Under the pieces are notes generated by a model that made no database searches, was not told where the DNA came from, and was given only the letters and a program-made list of their open reading frames with translations. Position numbers and translations under genes: made by a program. Positions 15,871 through 23,998 of a DNA stretch of 50,829 bases are shown piece after piece. Each line of letters begins with the position of its first letter. Position 1 is the first letter of the stretch. The stretch is from Gammaproteobacteria bacterium (GTDB lineage Bacteria > Pseudomonadota > Gammaproteobacteria > Arenicellales > CAJQKF01): positions 1 through 50,829 of the forward strand of contig JAUIEZ010000021.1 of assembly GCA_030429665.1 (NCBI GenBank). The letters are read 5' to 3'.

Positions 15871-17070
15871 GTGCCCGCTGCCACGGATTTACCGATTCGC
15901 CGCGACACCGCGGCCCTGCTGGCCTGTCCGTTCAGGCCTTTTTTCCTGCTTGCCGCCGGCTACGCGGTGCTGTTGATCGCGGCGTGGTCGGCCTACCTGT
16001 TCACCGGCGCGACGCTGCCGGTACCCGTCGACCCGTTTCGATGGCATGGCCACGAGATGCTTTATGGCATGGTGCCGGCGGCGATTGCCGGTTTCCTGCT
16101 CACGGCCATCGCCAACTGGACCGGAACGGAGCCCCTGCGCGGCACCCCGCTCCTTGTCCTCATCGCCCTTTGGCTGAGCGGGCGCACGGTCATGTTCAGC
16201 GCCGCTCACCTGCCCTACCCGCTGGTGGCGGCGATCGACCTGGCGTTCCTGCCTGTGCTGGCCGGCGTCGCCGGACGCATCATCGTCAGGCACGGAAACT
16301 ACCGCAACCTGGTGCTGGTCGTCGTGCTCGTCGCGCTCGCCGCCGGCAACCTTGCCATGCATCTCGATTTCGCGGGGTTGGCCCCAGGGCTGTCGATCGC
16401 CGGCGAGGTAGTCGCCTTCGACCTCGTAACGGTCATGATGATCGTCATCGGCGGCCGCATCACGCCGGCATTCACCGCGAACTGGTTACACCGTAATGGC
16501 CGCAATGCCGCCGTCGTTCACCGATCGACGCGCCTCGACGCCGCGGCGATGACGGGCGCCCTCGCGATGGTGCCGGCCGATCTCTCCGGTTTACCGGTCC
16601 TGGCAAGCATCGTCGCCGGATTCACGGCGCTGATCACAGGCTGGCGACTGGCGCGCTGGGGCGGCTGGCACGCGCGATCCGAACCGTTGTTGTGGATCCT
16701 GCACCTCGGCATGGCCTGGATCGTACTGGCCCTGTTGTTGAAGGCCGCGGGTCCGTGGACGGACCTCGTCGATTCGGCGTGGATGCACACACTCGGCGCC
16801 GGCGCCATGGCGACATTGATCCTCGGCGTCATGACGCGCGTCGCCGCGGGTCACACCGGGCGGCCGCTGGCGCTCTTACGCGGCGGGCTTGTCATTTACC
16901 TCGCGGTCACCGTGGCGGCCGTGGCGCGCGTGGCCGCAGCCCTGGGACTGGTCGACTATCGCGCGGGGTTGCTCACCGCGAGCGCCGGCTGGCTGCTGTC
17001 GTTCGGCGCGTTCGTCGTGCTCTACTGGCCGATTCTGACCCGGCCTCGCGCCGACGGCCGTCCTGGTTGA
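15871..17070 (+). CDS. nnrS: NnrS family heme-copper membrane protein
   Basis: A 399-residue polytopic inner membrane protein with about twelve hydrophobic segments. NnrS proteins protect against nitrosative stress and lie in NO regulons. Family marks visible are LLACPFRPFFLLAAGYAVL near the N-terminus, DPFRWHGHEMLYGMVPAAIAGFL, IVIGGRITPAFTANWLHR and HTLGAGAMATLILGVMTRVAAGHTGRPL, which supply the conserved histidines. I choose the GTG at 15871 because GGGAG lies 9 bases upstream and the preceding codons hold the promoter. The stop is 10 bases from nsrR, so they form one operon. Confidence 0.94.
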   Translation: MPAATDLPIRRDTAALLACPFRPFFLLAAGYAVLLIAAWSAYLFTGATLPVPVDPFRWHGHEMLYGMVPAAIAGFLLTAIANWTGTEPLRGTPLLVLIALWLSGRTVMFSAAHLPYPLVAAIDLAFLPVLAGVAGRIIVRHGNYRNLVLVVVLVALAAGNLAMHLDFAGLAPGLSIAGEVVAFDLVTVMMIVIGGRITPAFTANWLHRNGRNAAVVHRSTRLDAAAMTGALAMVPADLSGLPVLASIVAGFTALITGWRLARWGGWHARSEPLLWILHLGMAWIVLALLLKAAGPWTDLVDSAWMHTLGAGAMATLILGVMTRVAAGHTGRPLALLRGGLVIYLAVTVAAVARVAAALGLVDYRAGLLTASAGWLLSFGAFVVLYWPILTRPRADGRPG

Positions 17071-17080
17071 GGCCAATAAC

Positions 17081-17533
17081 GTGCGCATTACCCGCTACAC
17101 CGACTACGCATTGCGCGTACTGATCTATCTCGGCATCAAGGGCGACGAATTGTCCACCATCGCCGAAATCGCCGAGAGCTACGACATCTCGAAAAATCAC
17201 CTCATGAAGGTCGTCCACGAGCTACAACTGCGCGGCTACGTGGACACCCTGCGCGGGAAACACGGTGGTATCCGACTGCGCCTGGCCCCGGAGGAAATCA
17301 ACATCGGCCGTCTCGTGCGCGACACCGAGCAGGACCTCGAGTTGGTGGAATGTTTCGGCGCGGGAAACCGCTGTGTCATTACGCCGAACTGTGAACTGAA
17401 ATTCATGCTCGGCAAGGCACTGAACGCGTTTCTCGGCGTTCTCGACGAGTACACACTGGCCGATCTGCTTGCGCCGACGCAGCGAGACGCATTGGCCGAA
17501 TCGCTCGGCGTTACGTTCTCGACTCGCCGCTGA
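17081..17533 (+). CDS. nsrR: NO-sensing Rrf2 repressor NsrR
   Basis: A 150-residue Rrf2-family regulator. The N-terminal winged helix begins MRITRYTDYALRVLIYLG; the iron-sulfur cysteines are Cys91, Cys98 and Cys104 in ECFGAGNRCVITPNC, and Asp8, a cluster ligand in characterised NsrR, is kept. NO damages the cluster and lifts repression of NO-defence genes. The start is a GTG at 17081 with a weak GAGG 8 bases upstream, inside the end of nnrS. Candidate operators lie at norB and at its own nnrS promoter. Its stop is only 3 bases from the convergent HdrD-like gene, leaving no room for a terminator between them. Confidence 0.95.
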   Translation: MRITRYTDYALRVLIYLGIKGDELSTIAEIAESYDISKNHLMKVVHELQLRGYVDTLRGKHGGIRLRLAPEEINIGRLVRDTEQDLELVECFGAGNRCVITPNCELKFMLGKALNAFLGVLDEYTLADLLAPTQRDALAESLGVTFSTRR

Positions 17534-17536
17534 TCG

Positions 17537-18847
17537 CTAGGCGGAGGGATTGACCGGCGGCACACTGCCCGCCTCGTCGGACACGAGATTTTCCGCGACG
17601 AGTTCGGTCAATCCGATGAGTTCCGTGTTCATTTCGTGGTCTTCGAGCCCGTCGGCAAGCATGTTTCGGCAGTTCGAGCACGCCGTCACCAACATGTCGG
17701 CCCCGAGTTCGTCGAGCTGACGCTTCTTGACCGCGAACACGCGGCGTCGCAACGGCTCGGCGCGCGAGTTCGCGCTGACGCCGCCGCCGCCCCCGCAGCA
17801 CCAGTTCATGGCGCCGTGCTCGCGCATCTCGACGAAGTTGGGCGCCAACGCGCCGAGCAGGCGCCGGGGTGCATCGACCACGCCGCCACGACGGCTGATG
17901 TTGCATGGGTCGTGATAGGTCAAGCGCGCGTCCGTCCCGGCATCGATCGAGATGCGCCCGTCGGCATACAAGGTTTCGAGCAGTTCGAGCACGTGCACCA
18001 CGCCGAATGGAAGTGCGCGACCGAGCATGTTCGGCGCATCCCAGCGCAGGGTGCTGTAGGCATGGCCGCACTCGGGCATGATGACGGTTTTCACGCCGAG
18101 TTTTTCCGCAACGTCGACGATGCGCTCGACGAGTTGTCGCGCAAGGGGCGTGCTGCCGAGCTGGACACCGGAGTTGGTGGCCTCGAAGTACTCGCTGCTG
18201 AGCGTCCAGGATACGCCGGCATGATCGAGAATCTTCGCCAACGAGCCGATGAATTCCGGGTAACCCGCGATCTCGCCCGAGGACAGCAGGCACAGATACT
18301 CTGCTTCCTCGACGTCAAGAGGAATGGGCAGACCGCATTCCTTCTCCTGCGCGCGCAACGTGGCCCTGAGCGTCGCGGCGGTCACGCCCATGGGACTGCC
18401 GATCTGGATCGCGCGCTCCGCGGCGTGAACGAGGTCGTCCGGGCAGTAACCGGCGGCGGCAAGTCCCTCCTTGACCTTGCGAATCACGTAGGCGATGTCG
18501 ATGCCCACCGGGCACACCATCGAACAACGGCTGCACATACTGCAACCGTCGTAGACCAACGTCTCCCAATCCGCCAGGTCCGACTCCTGGAGCGGGCGCT
18601 TCAGCCCAAGCCGCGCGCCCAGCTTTCCCCAGAAACTGTATTCGTGTTCGAAGACCTTGCGTATCGGCTCGGTCTTGTAGATCGGCGTGTAACGCGGGTC
18701 TTCCGTCTCGGTGTAGAAAAGGCAGGCGTCGGCGCAGACTCCACAGCGCACGCAGCTCGACAGGTACGAGACCACGCGCGCGTCGATCTGCGCCTTCATG
18801 GCGTCGACGCCCTTTTCGAACGATGTCGTTTCCGGGACCTTGTTCAT
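17537..18847 (-). CDS. HdrD/DsrK-like iron-sulfur oxidoreductase
   Basis: A 436-residue cytoplasmic electron-transfer protein. Two ferredoxin-type [4Fe-4S] motifs lie in the first third (CVRCGVCADAC near residue 33 and CSMCSRCSMVCP near 101), followed by a CCG-type half with YHDPCNISR, NWCCGGGGGV and ACSNC. A second, N-terminal CCG domain is degenerate. This is the HdrD/DsrK/GlpC layout: electrons pass between a membrane cytochrome b and a thiol/disulfide or unknown partner. GGAG is about 7 bases before the ATG at 18847. It follows the NarI/HdrE-like gene by 16 bases, so the two form a membrane complex. The substrate is unknown; no sulfite-reductase or methanogen genes are near. Confidence 0.85.
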   Translation of the reverse strand: MNKVPETTSFEKGVDAMKAQIDARVVSYLSSCVRCGVCADACLFYTETEDPRYTPIYKTEPIRKVFEHEYSFWGKLGARLGLKRPLQESDLADWETLVYDGCSMCSRCSMVCPVGIDIAYVIRKVKEGLAAAGYCPDDLVHAAERAIQIGSPMGVTAATLRATLRAQEKECGLPIPLDVEEAEYLCLLSSGEIAGYPEFIGSLAKILDHAGVSWTLSSEYFEATNSGVQLGSTPLARQLVERIVDVAEKLGVKTVIMPECGHAYSTLRWDAPNMLGRALPFGVVHVLELLETLYADGRISIDAGTDARLTYHDPCNISRRGGVVDAPRRLLGALAPNFVEMREHGAMNWCCGGGGGVSANSRAEPLRRRVFAVKKRQLDELGADMLVTACSNCRNMLADGLEDHEMNTELIGLTELVAENLVSDEAGSVPPVNPSA

Positions 18848-18863
18848 TGGCAATCTCCGCGAA

Positions 18864-19505
18864 TCAGGCTGCGATTCCGCGTCGTCCGAACCACGCGCCC
18901 GTGTAGGCGCGGCTCGGCACGAACAGGAAGGCGTGCATTAGGCTGCCGAAAGGAAACCAGATCAACAACACCTCGGCAAGAAACAGGTGAATGACGCGCA
19001 GCGGCTCGGCCGTCTGGTCCATGGCCATGCACCCGCTGAGCATGACCAACAGGATAAGGATGGATCCGAAATAGTCTCCCCGCGTGGAGAGCAGGCGCGT
19101 CACGGGCTCCATGGCACGGTAGAGAAGCAGCATGAGCAGCGCGGCGAAGGAGAGTTCGGAGACCAGCAGGAACAACCAGTCGGGCATCGTCACCCAGGAG
19201 AAGCCGAAAATGCGCGCTTCGTAGAACTCGACGTGCACGCGGCCGAACAGCAACAGGATGAACAGCGTCACGTGGAACAGGTAGCCCCAGCCGTACTGGT
19301 ACGCAGACGCGGCTCGCATCTCGCGCCGGGGCAGAAAACGCGAGAACACGGCGGCGGCCCCGCCGGCGGCATGGCTACTGACCGCACTGAACTCCGTCCG
19401 CGCCGGCGCCACGATGATTCTCGCCAACCGCCATGCCACGCCAACCACGAAAACGGCGACCGAGAAATACCACAACGGCCCGTCAACTAACTCCGCAATG
19501 CCCAT
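18864..19505 (-). CDS. NarI/HdrE/DsrM-like cytochrome b membrane subunit
   Basis: A 213-residue protein with about five membrane helices and histidines placed for b-heme ligation (GYLFHVTLFILLLFGRVH and RVIHLFLAEVLLIWFPFGSLMHAF). It resembles the nitrate reductase gamma subunit and HdrE/DsrM, shorter than DsrM. It is the membrane quinone-facing partner of the HdrD-like protein encoded 16 bases downstream. The ATG at 19505 has GGAG about 10 bases upstream. A promoter with an FNR-like box precedes it, so it likely responds to low oxygen. Confidence 0.8.
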   Translation of the reverse strand: MGIAELVDGPLWYFSVAVFVVGVAWRLARIIVAPARTEFSAVSSHAAGGAAAVFSRFLPRREMRAASAYQYGWGYLFHVTLFILLLFGRVHVEFYEARIFGFSWVTMPDWLFLLVSELSFAALLMLLLYRAMEPVTRLLSTRGDYFGSILILLVMLSGCMAMDQTAEPLRVIHLFLAEVLLIWFPFGSLMHAFLFVPSRAYTGAWFGRRGIAA

Positions 19506-19583
19506 CGCATCGATCTCCGGTATTTATAACTATTTGTCCGACACGTTTCGAGATCGCTTGTCGCGAAACGTCCTGAAGCGCAC

Positions 19584-19625
19584 AAGATAGATCGACAGGC
19601 GCGAAATCGGCTTGATCGAGATCAG
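19584..19625 (-). promoter_or_regulatory. FNR-like promoter of the HdrE/HdrD-like pair
   Basis: On the minus strand CTGAT-CTCG-ATCAA (19612-19625) is one base off the FNR/DNR palindrome. A -10-like TATCTT (19584-19589) predicts a start near 19577, exactly 41.5 bp from the box centre at 19618.5. The leader would be about 72 bases. The site lies just outside the lrp stop. Confidence 0.5.
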
Positions 19626-19627
19626 GG

Positions 19628-20143
19628 TTACGGGCTTGCGCTTTCCGCCTGGCGCTCGCGTCGCACCTCGATGCGCGACGACTCCACGATGGTCTCCATG
19701 GCCACCAGCGTGCGGGAATCGCTCACGCCCGGTAGTTGCTGAAGGATGTCGCCGAGCAATTGGCGGTAGGCGCTCATATCACTGATGCGCACCTTTAACA
19801 GGTAGTCGTACTCCCCGGCGACGAGGTGGCATTCCAGTATCTGCGGCCACTTGCGCACCGCGTCGCGGAACTCCTCGAAAATTCGCCCGGACGTGTAGTT
19901 CAGGCTGATTTCCACGAAGACCAACAGCCCCGCATCGAGCAGCGCCGGATCCAGGCGGGCGCTGTAGCCGGTGATGAAACCGTCGCGCTCCAGTCGGCGC
20001 ACCCGCTCGAGACAGGGGGACGTGCTCAGTCCGACCTTGTCGGCGAGGTTCACGAAGGAGATCCGGCCGTCGTCCTGCAGTTCTCGCAGGATACGGCGAT
20101 CGATGTTGTCGAGACGGCGTCCGGATCGAACGATGGCTGCCAT
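19628..20143 (-). CDS. lrp: Lrp/AsnC family transcriptional regulator
   Basis: A 171-residue regulator with an N-terminal helix-turn-helix (DNIDRRILRELQDDGRISF and LADKVGLSTSPCLERVRRLE, residues about 12-52) and a C-terminal RAM ligand-binding domain (EISLNYTSGRIFEEF to VESSRIEV). It is close to leucine-responsive proteins and to BkdR/DadR-type activators. It diverges from dadA across an AT-rich 137-bp gap, the usual arrangement for an amino-acid-sensing activator of D-amino acid dehydrogenase. The ATG at 20143 is accepted as the start because the family N-terminus begins about 10 residues later. Confidence 0.9.
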   Translation of the reverse strand: MAAIVRSGRRLDNIDRRILRELQDDGRISFVNLADKVGLSTSPCLERVRRLERDGFITGYSARLDPALLDAGLLVFVEISLNYTSGRIFEEFRDAVRKWPQILECHLVAGEYDYLLKVRISDMSAYRQLLGDILQQLPGVSDSRTLVAMETIVESSRIEVRRERQAESASP

Positions 20144-20199
20144 AATTTTTCCCGCATTTTATCGGATCACCGAATGATTTTCTGGCGTTTTCTGTAATT

Positions 20200-20228
20200 T
20201 AGCAAATTTTATTACCGCATTTTTGCTA
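20200..20228. promoter_or_regulatory. inverted repeat in the lrp-dadA gap
   Basis: TAGCAAA (20200-20206) and TTTGCTA (20222-20228) form a perfect inverted repeat with 15 bp between, so the centres are about two helical turns apart. The surrounding 20144-20280 gap is strikingly AT-rich for this genome, with several TTTT tracts. Lrp-family proteins bind such AT-rich degenerate dyads, so this is a candidate site for the divergently encoded Lrp. Confidence 0.45.
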
Positions 20229-20280
20229 GATTACACCGCAGTTTCTTGAATCCGCACACTTCCGTTTCTCGGGGTTCATC

Positions 20281-21591
20281 ATGCATATCGCGGTTATCGG
20301 CAGCGGCGTCATCGGCACCACCACGGCTTGGTACCTGGCCCGCCAGGGTCACGAGGTTACGGTTATCGACCGCCACGATGGGGCGGCCCTGGAAACCAGC
20401 TACGCCAACGCCGGACAGATTTCCCCCGGCTACGCCACCCCCTGGGCCGCCCCCGGCATACCGCTGAAGGCCCTCAAGTGGATGTTGAGCGAGCATTCGC
20501 CGCTGGTGATCCGCCCTCGCCTGGACCGCGACCTGTTCCGCTTTCTCTACATGATGCTGGCAAACTGCGACGCGAAGCATTACGCGCTGAACAAGGAACG
20601 CATGTTGCGAATCGCCGAGTACAGCCGCCGTGCCTTCACCGAGTTGCGCGCCGAAACCGGGATCAGCTACGACGACCGTCAGCGCGGCACGCTGCAGATA
20701 TTCCGCAACGAGAAGCAGCTCGATGGCTGCCGCAAGGACACCGAAGTGCTGGACCGTTTCGGCATCCCCTACGAGGTGCTCGACGTCGACGGTTGCATCG
20801 CGGCCGAGCCGGGCCTGTCGGCTTCGCGGGAGAAAATCGTCGGTGGCTTGCGCCTGCCCCTCGACGAGACCGGTGACTGCTTCAAGTTCACCCGGCGGTT
20901 GGCCGCCCTGTGCCAAACCAATGGTGTGACCTTCGAGCACGGCATCAACGTGTCCGGCCTGTCCATCGGTGGCGGCCGTGTCGACGGCGTCGAAACGGAT
21001 CGGGGTGTAATCCGCGCCGACGCCTACGTGATGGCGCTCGGCAGCTACTCCACGCGCATACTTCGCCGCGTGGGTATCGACATCCCGGTATACCCCGTCA
21101 AGGGCTACTCCATTACTTTGGACGTCGTGCGCCCGGAGCTGGCGCCCGTTTCGACGCTGATGGACGAAACCTACAAGGTGGCCATCACCCGATTGGCCGA
21201 TCGCGTGCGTGTCGCCGGCACCGCCGAGTTGGGCGGCTTCGACCTGGCGTTGAACGAGTCCCGCCGGCGCACCATCCGCCACGTTGCCACCGACCTGTTC
21301 GGCGAGGCGGTGGACATGAGCGAGGACCGCTTCTGGACCGGGCTTCGGCCGATGACGCCGGACAGCACCCCGGTGGTCGGGGCGACGCCCTATGGCAACC
21401 TGTTCCTCAACACGGGGCACGGTACCCTGGGGTGGACGATGTCCTGCGGATCGAGCCGCTTCGTCGCTGACCTGGTAAGCGGACGCAGGCCCGAGATCGA
21501 GCGCGATGGCCTGGAAATGAACCGCTACGCCTTTGCCGACCGCGTGCGCAGGGCACGCGCATGGCGGCCGGCGCCGGCCACGTCGCACTGA
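20281..21591 (+). CDS. dadA: D-amino acid dehydrogenase, small subunit
   Basis: A 436-residue FAD-dependent DAO-superfamily enzyme that oxidises D-amino acids (chiefly D-alanine) to 2-oxo acids, passing electrons to the respiratory chain at the inner face of the membrane. The dinucleotide motif AVIGSGVIGTTTAWYLA spans residues 4-20, followed by ETSYANAGQISPGYATPWAAPG, YPVKGYSITLDV and TGLRPMTPDSTPVVG near the C-terminus; length is right for DadA. It begins at an ATG at 20281. No dadX racemase follows. The next gene converges from the other strand 12 bp past the stop. Confidence 0.94.
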   Translation: MHIAVIGSGVIGTTTAWYLARQGHEVTVIDRHDGAALETSYANAGQISPGYATPWAAPGIPLKALKWMLSEHSPLVIRPRLDRDLFRFLYMMLANCDAKHYALNKERMLRIAEYSRRAFTELRAETGISYDDRQRGTLQIFRNEKQLDGCRKDTEVLDRFGIPYEVLDVDGCIAAEPGLSASREKIVGGLRLPLDETGDCFKFTRRLAALCQTNGVTFEHGINVSGLSIGGGRVDGVETDRGVIRADAYVMALGSYSTRILRRVGIDIPVYPVKGYSITLDVVRPELAPVSTLMDETYKVAITRLADRVRVAGTAELGGFDLALNESRRRTIRHVATDLFGEAVDMSEDRFWTGLRPMTPDSTPVVGATPYGNLFLNTGHGTLGWTMSCGSSRFVADLVSGRRPEIERDGLEMNRYAFADRVRRARAWRPAPATSH

Positions 21592-21603
21592 GGACGAGGC
21601 GCG

Positions 21604-22074
21604 CTACAAACGATGGTGGAAAGGCACGCCGGCCAGGCGTGCCATACGCTCCACGCTGCGGTAGTTGGCGTTGGTCGGCTCACCCTCGAACAGAACGATG
21701 CGCCGGCCGTCTAGGCACTGAGCGGACAACTCGAACTCCTCGCAGGTTGCATTAACCATGCGCGAATGCAGCGCGGCAACTTCCGAGAACGCGACCACGG
21801 GCCGGTCATCGCGAAGGAATGCGCCGCGTCCGGCGTCGGCGACCAAGCGGCCCGCGCCTCGAACCACGCGCATCGACTTGAAGGCGTAGGGAGCCAACGC
21901 CGACAGCAACAAGGCCGCGAGTACCCAGCGTCCGATGCCGCCCCCGCCCGCGATGGCCAGCGCCGCCAGGACCACCACCCCCACGACGACCCACACGCCC
22001 AGTTCGATCGCGCCGCGAACGCGGCTGACGCCGAGTACGGGACGATCGGCATCGGAAAGAATCCTCACGCGCAT
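21604..22074 (-). CDS. small membrane protein of unknown function
   Basis: A 156-residue protein I cannot name. Two adjacent hydrophobic stretches (IELGVWVVVGVVVLAALAIA and RWVLAALLLSALAPYAF, residues about 23-65) are followed by a soluble C-terminal half (FSEVAALHSRMVN, QCLDGRRIVLFEGEP). The layout of a short N-terminal segment, a two-helix hairpin and a PH-like beta domain resembles the DUF6232 type of bacterial protein, but this is only a resemblance. The gene lies 36 bp downstream of ppk2 on the same strand and could be the last gene of the HAD-ppk2 operon. Confidence 0.6.
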   Translation of the reverse strand: MRVRILSDADRPVLGVSRVRGAIELGVWVVVGVVVLAALAIAGGGGIGRWVLAALLLSALAPYAFKSMRVVRGAGRLVADAGRGAFLRDDRPVVAFSEVAALHSRMVNATCEEFELSAQCLDGRRIVLFEGEPTNANYRSVERMARLAGVPFHHRL

Positions 22075-22110
22075 CTTCGGGCAGCCACTACACGGGTCGC
22101 CGGCGGTCCT

Positions 22111-22956
22111 TCATTTCAACGATTCTGGCGGGTAGTCGGCGGGATCGAAATCCGGCGGCGGGAAGCGCGGATCCATCTCGTTGAAGGCGTTCAGCAGCAA
22201 CCCGGTCACGACGGCGTCGCGAAACCAGCGCTTCTCCGCCGGCACCACGTACCACGGCGCGTAGTCGGTCGAACAACGCGTCAGGGCGATCTCGTAGGCC
22301 GCCATGTAGTCGTCCCAGCACTTTCGTTCCTCGAGGTCGGCGGGATTGAACTTCCAGTGTTTCTCAGGGTTCTCCAACCGCTTGCGCAGGCGACCCAGTT
22401 GATACTTGCTGGATATGTGAAGCATTACCTTGATGATCCGTGTACCCGCGTCCGCCAGCAACCGTTCGAACTCGTTGATGCGATCGTAGCGTCGTTCTAT
22501 AGCCTTCGGCGAGGCGAGTCCATGCACCCGCACCACCAGCACGTCCTCGTAGTGGGAACGGTTGAAGATGCCGATGTGGCCACGCTGCGGCGCATGGGCG
22601 TGAACGCGCCAAAGAAAATCGTGATCCAGCTCCCGGGGCGTCGGCTTTTTGAAGCTGGTCACCAGGCAACCCTGGGGGTTGAAGTTGGCCGTGACCTTGC
22701 GGATCGTGCTGTCCTTGCCGGCAGTATCCATCGCCTGTAGCACGAGCAACAGCGATCGTTTCGACTCGGCGTAAAGGCGCTCCTGGAATTCGTCCAGTTG
22801 CTTGAGGTTGCGCTTGTAAATGGCGCGGGCCGCTTTACGGTCGAGACCCTGGGTATCGTCCGTTGACCGATCGGCCAGGGATACGCGGTCGCCGGGGCGC
22901 ACGCGGTATTTTTCGCAATCGATACCGGAATCGTTCATGTCATCGCTCTGAATCAT
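22111..22956 (-). CDS. ppk2: polyphosphate kinase 2 family protein
   Basis: A 281-residue cytoplasmic PPK2, which transfers phosphate between polyphosphate and nucleotides. The P-loop is in QAMDTAGKDSTIRK (Gly80, Lys81), and the lid/Walker B region includes FKKPTPRELDHDFLWRVH and GHIGIFNRSHYEDVLVVRVH; EKHWKFNPADLEERKCWDDY follows. It fits the single-domain PPK2 subgroup that uses polyphosphate to phosphorylate AMP/ADP or GDP; which nucleotide cannot be told. The ATG at 22956 overlaps the HAD gene stop as ATGA, so translation is coupled; a second ATG at 22938 is possible. Confidence 0.93.
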   Translation of the reverse strand: MIQSDDMNDSGIDCEKYRVRPGDRVSLADRSTDDTQGLDRKAARAIYKRNLKQLDEFQERLYAESKRSLLLVLQAMDTAGKDSTIRKVTANFNPQGCLVTSFKKPTPRELDHDFLWRVHAHAPQRGHIGIFNRSHYEDVLVVRVHGLASPKAIERRYDRINEFERLLADAGTRIIKVMLHISSKYQLGRLRKRLENPEKHWKFNPADLEERKCWDDYMAAYEIALTRCSTDYAPWYVVPAEKRWFRDAVVTGLLLNAFNEMDPRFPPPDFDPADYPPESLK

Positions 22957-23777
22957 GCTTGTCTGCGGGAGAGCAGCGCGTCGGCCAGCTCGGCGAAACC
23001 TGCCCCGCATTCGCTACCCGTGGCGTAACGCGGCGGCGTTCGCATGCGAGGCAGGAACCCGGCCACGTTGGCCACACCCACGCTCAGCGGAAAAAATCCG
23101 AACATCGGTTCGTCGTTGGGCGAATCGCCGACGAACACGTAGTGTTGGCGCATGCCGTCGTCATTTTCGTCGAACAGCTCGCGACACATGCGCCGCGTCA
23201 TTGACAGCTTGTCGTAGTCGCCGAACCAGATATTGACGTGAATGGAGCTGACTTTCGCGGTCGCGCCGTGGCATTCGGCGATGGACACGATGCGATCGAT
23301 ATCGGCGTCCGGCAGGGGCGCCACGTCCTCGCAAAAATCCACGGCAAGATCGGCCACCCGGTAGTCCTGGTCCGACGCGATGCCGGCACCGGGCACCTCG
23401 GCCAGCACCGATTCACGAATCGCCCGAAGCCTCGAGCCGAATTCGGCGCGTTCGACGTCACCGAAAGCGTAGCGCTTGATGAGCTTGCCGCTGGCCGCGT
23501 CCTTGTGGAAATACAATGCGCCGTTTTCTCCGACCACCGCGCTTACCGGCCACATGCGGGCGATGTGGTCGCACCAACCCGCGGGACGGCCGGTGATGGG
23601 AATCACGCGAACCCCGGCGTCGTGAAGCCTCTCGAGCGAGGCATAGGCCTGACTCGTCAATCGCCCACGCGTGGTCAGCGTATCGTCGATATCGGTAAGC
23701 ACGCCGCGAAGCGACGCAATGGCAGCGACCGGCAGATGCCGGAGATCCTGGATTCGCGGGGCCTTAAGGTGCTTCAT
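22953..23777 (-). CDS. HAD-IIB (Cof-type) phosphatase, sugar-phosphatase-like
   Basis: A 274-residue HAD hydrolase. Motif I is LTDIDDTLTTRG (nucleophile Asp29, acid Asp31), motif II is in VIPITGRPAGWCDH, and motif IV is VFVGDSPNDEPMF, with a class IIB cap between. Such proteins include mannosyl-3-phosphoglycerate phosphatase and trehalose-6-phosphate phosphatase, both compatible-solute enzymes, but no partner glycosyltransferase is here. The protein ends in the same ATGA that starts ppk2. The ATG at 23777 has no strong ribosome site; motif I lies 28 residues later so little could be missing. Confidence 0.83.
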   Translation of the reverse strand: MKHLKAPRIQDLRHLPVAAIASLRGVLTDIDDTLTTRGRLTSQAYASLERLHDAGVRVIPITGRPAGWCDHIARMWPVSAVVGENGALYFHKDAASGKLIKRYAFGDVERAEFGSRLRAIRESVLAEVPGAGIASDQDYRVADLAVDFCEDVAPLPDADIDRIVSIAECHGATAKVSSIHVNIWFGDYDKLSMTRRMCRELFDENDDGMRQHYVFVGDSPNDEPMFGFFPLSVGVANVAGFLPRMRTPPRYATGSECGAGFAELADALLSRRQA

Positions 23778-23789
23778 TTGCGCGGAGAT

Positions 23790-23807
23790 GTTACATTCAA
23801 TTGACAG
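23790..23807 (-). promoter_or_regulatory. possible Pho box before the HAD-ppk2 pair
   Basis: On the minus strand CTGTCAA-TTGA-ATGTAAC follows the 7-4-7 Pho-box layout with 11 of 14 positions agreeing with CTGTCAT repeats. It ends only 12 bases before the proposed ATG at 23777, which is very close for a PhoB promoter unless the true start is further in. Treated as tentative. Confidence 0.3.
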
Positions 23808-23998
23808 GTCGTGTAGGGATCGGGTCGATGCACGCCACGACGGGCGGCGCAAGATCGCGAGATCTTCACGGGAGTGTCACCAAAAAGCAAAGATTCCGAA
23901 ATAGCGTAGACGACATCGGCATACTGCCAGGTCCAATGCGCACCGGGGATTCCACGTCGGTTCCCCGGAAAATTCAATCGATAATCGGAGGATACATC

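Noticed and set aside
11760..17533. A denitrification island
   Set aside because: No nitrite reductase, norC or nosZ is present; the genes fit NO detoxification and anaerobic heme synthesis.
17537..19505. dsrMK of dissimilatory sulfur metabolism
   Set aside because: No dsrAB, dsrC or other dsr genes are near, and the membrane subunit is shorter than DsrM; named only as HdrD/HdrE-like.
23863..23880. Pho box for phnD (TCTTCAC-GGGA-GTGTCAC)
   Set aside because: Only the second repeat is good (6 of 7); the first agrees in 4 of 7 and no -10 follows at the right distance.
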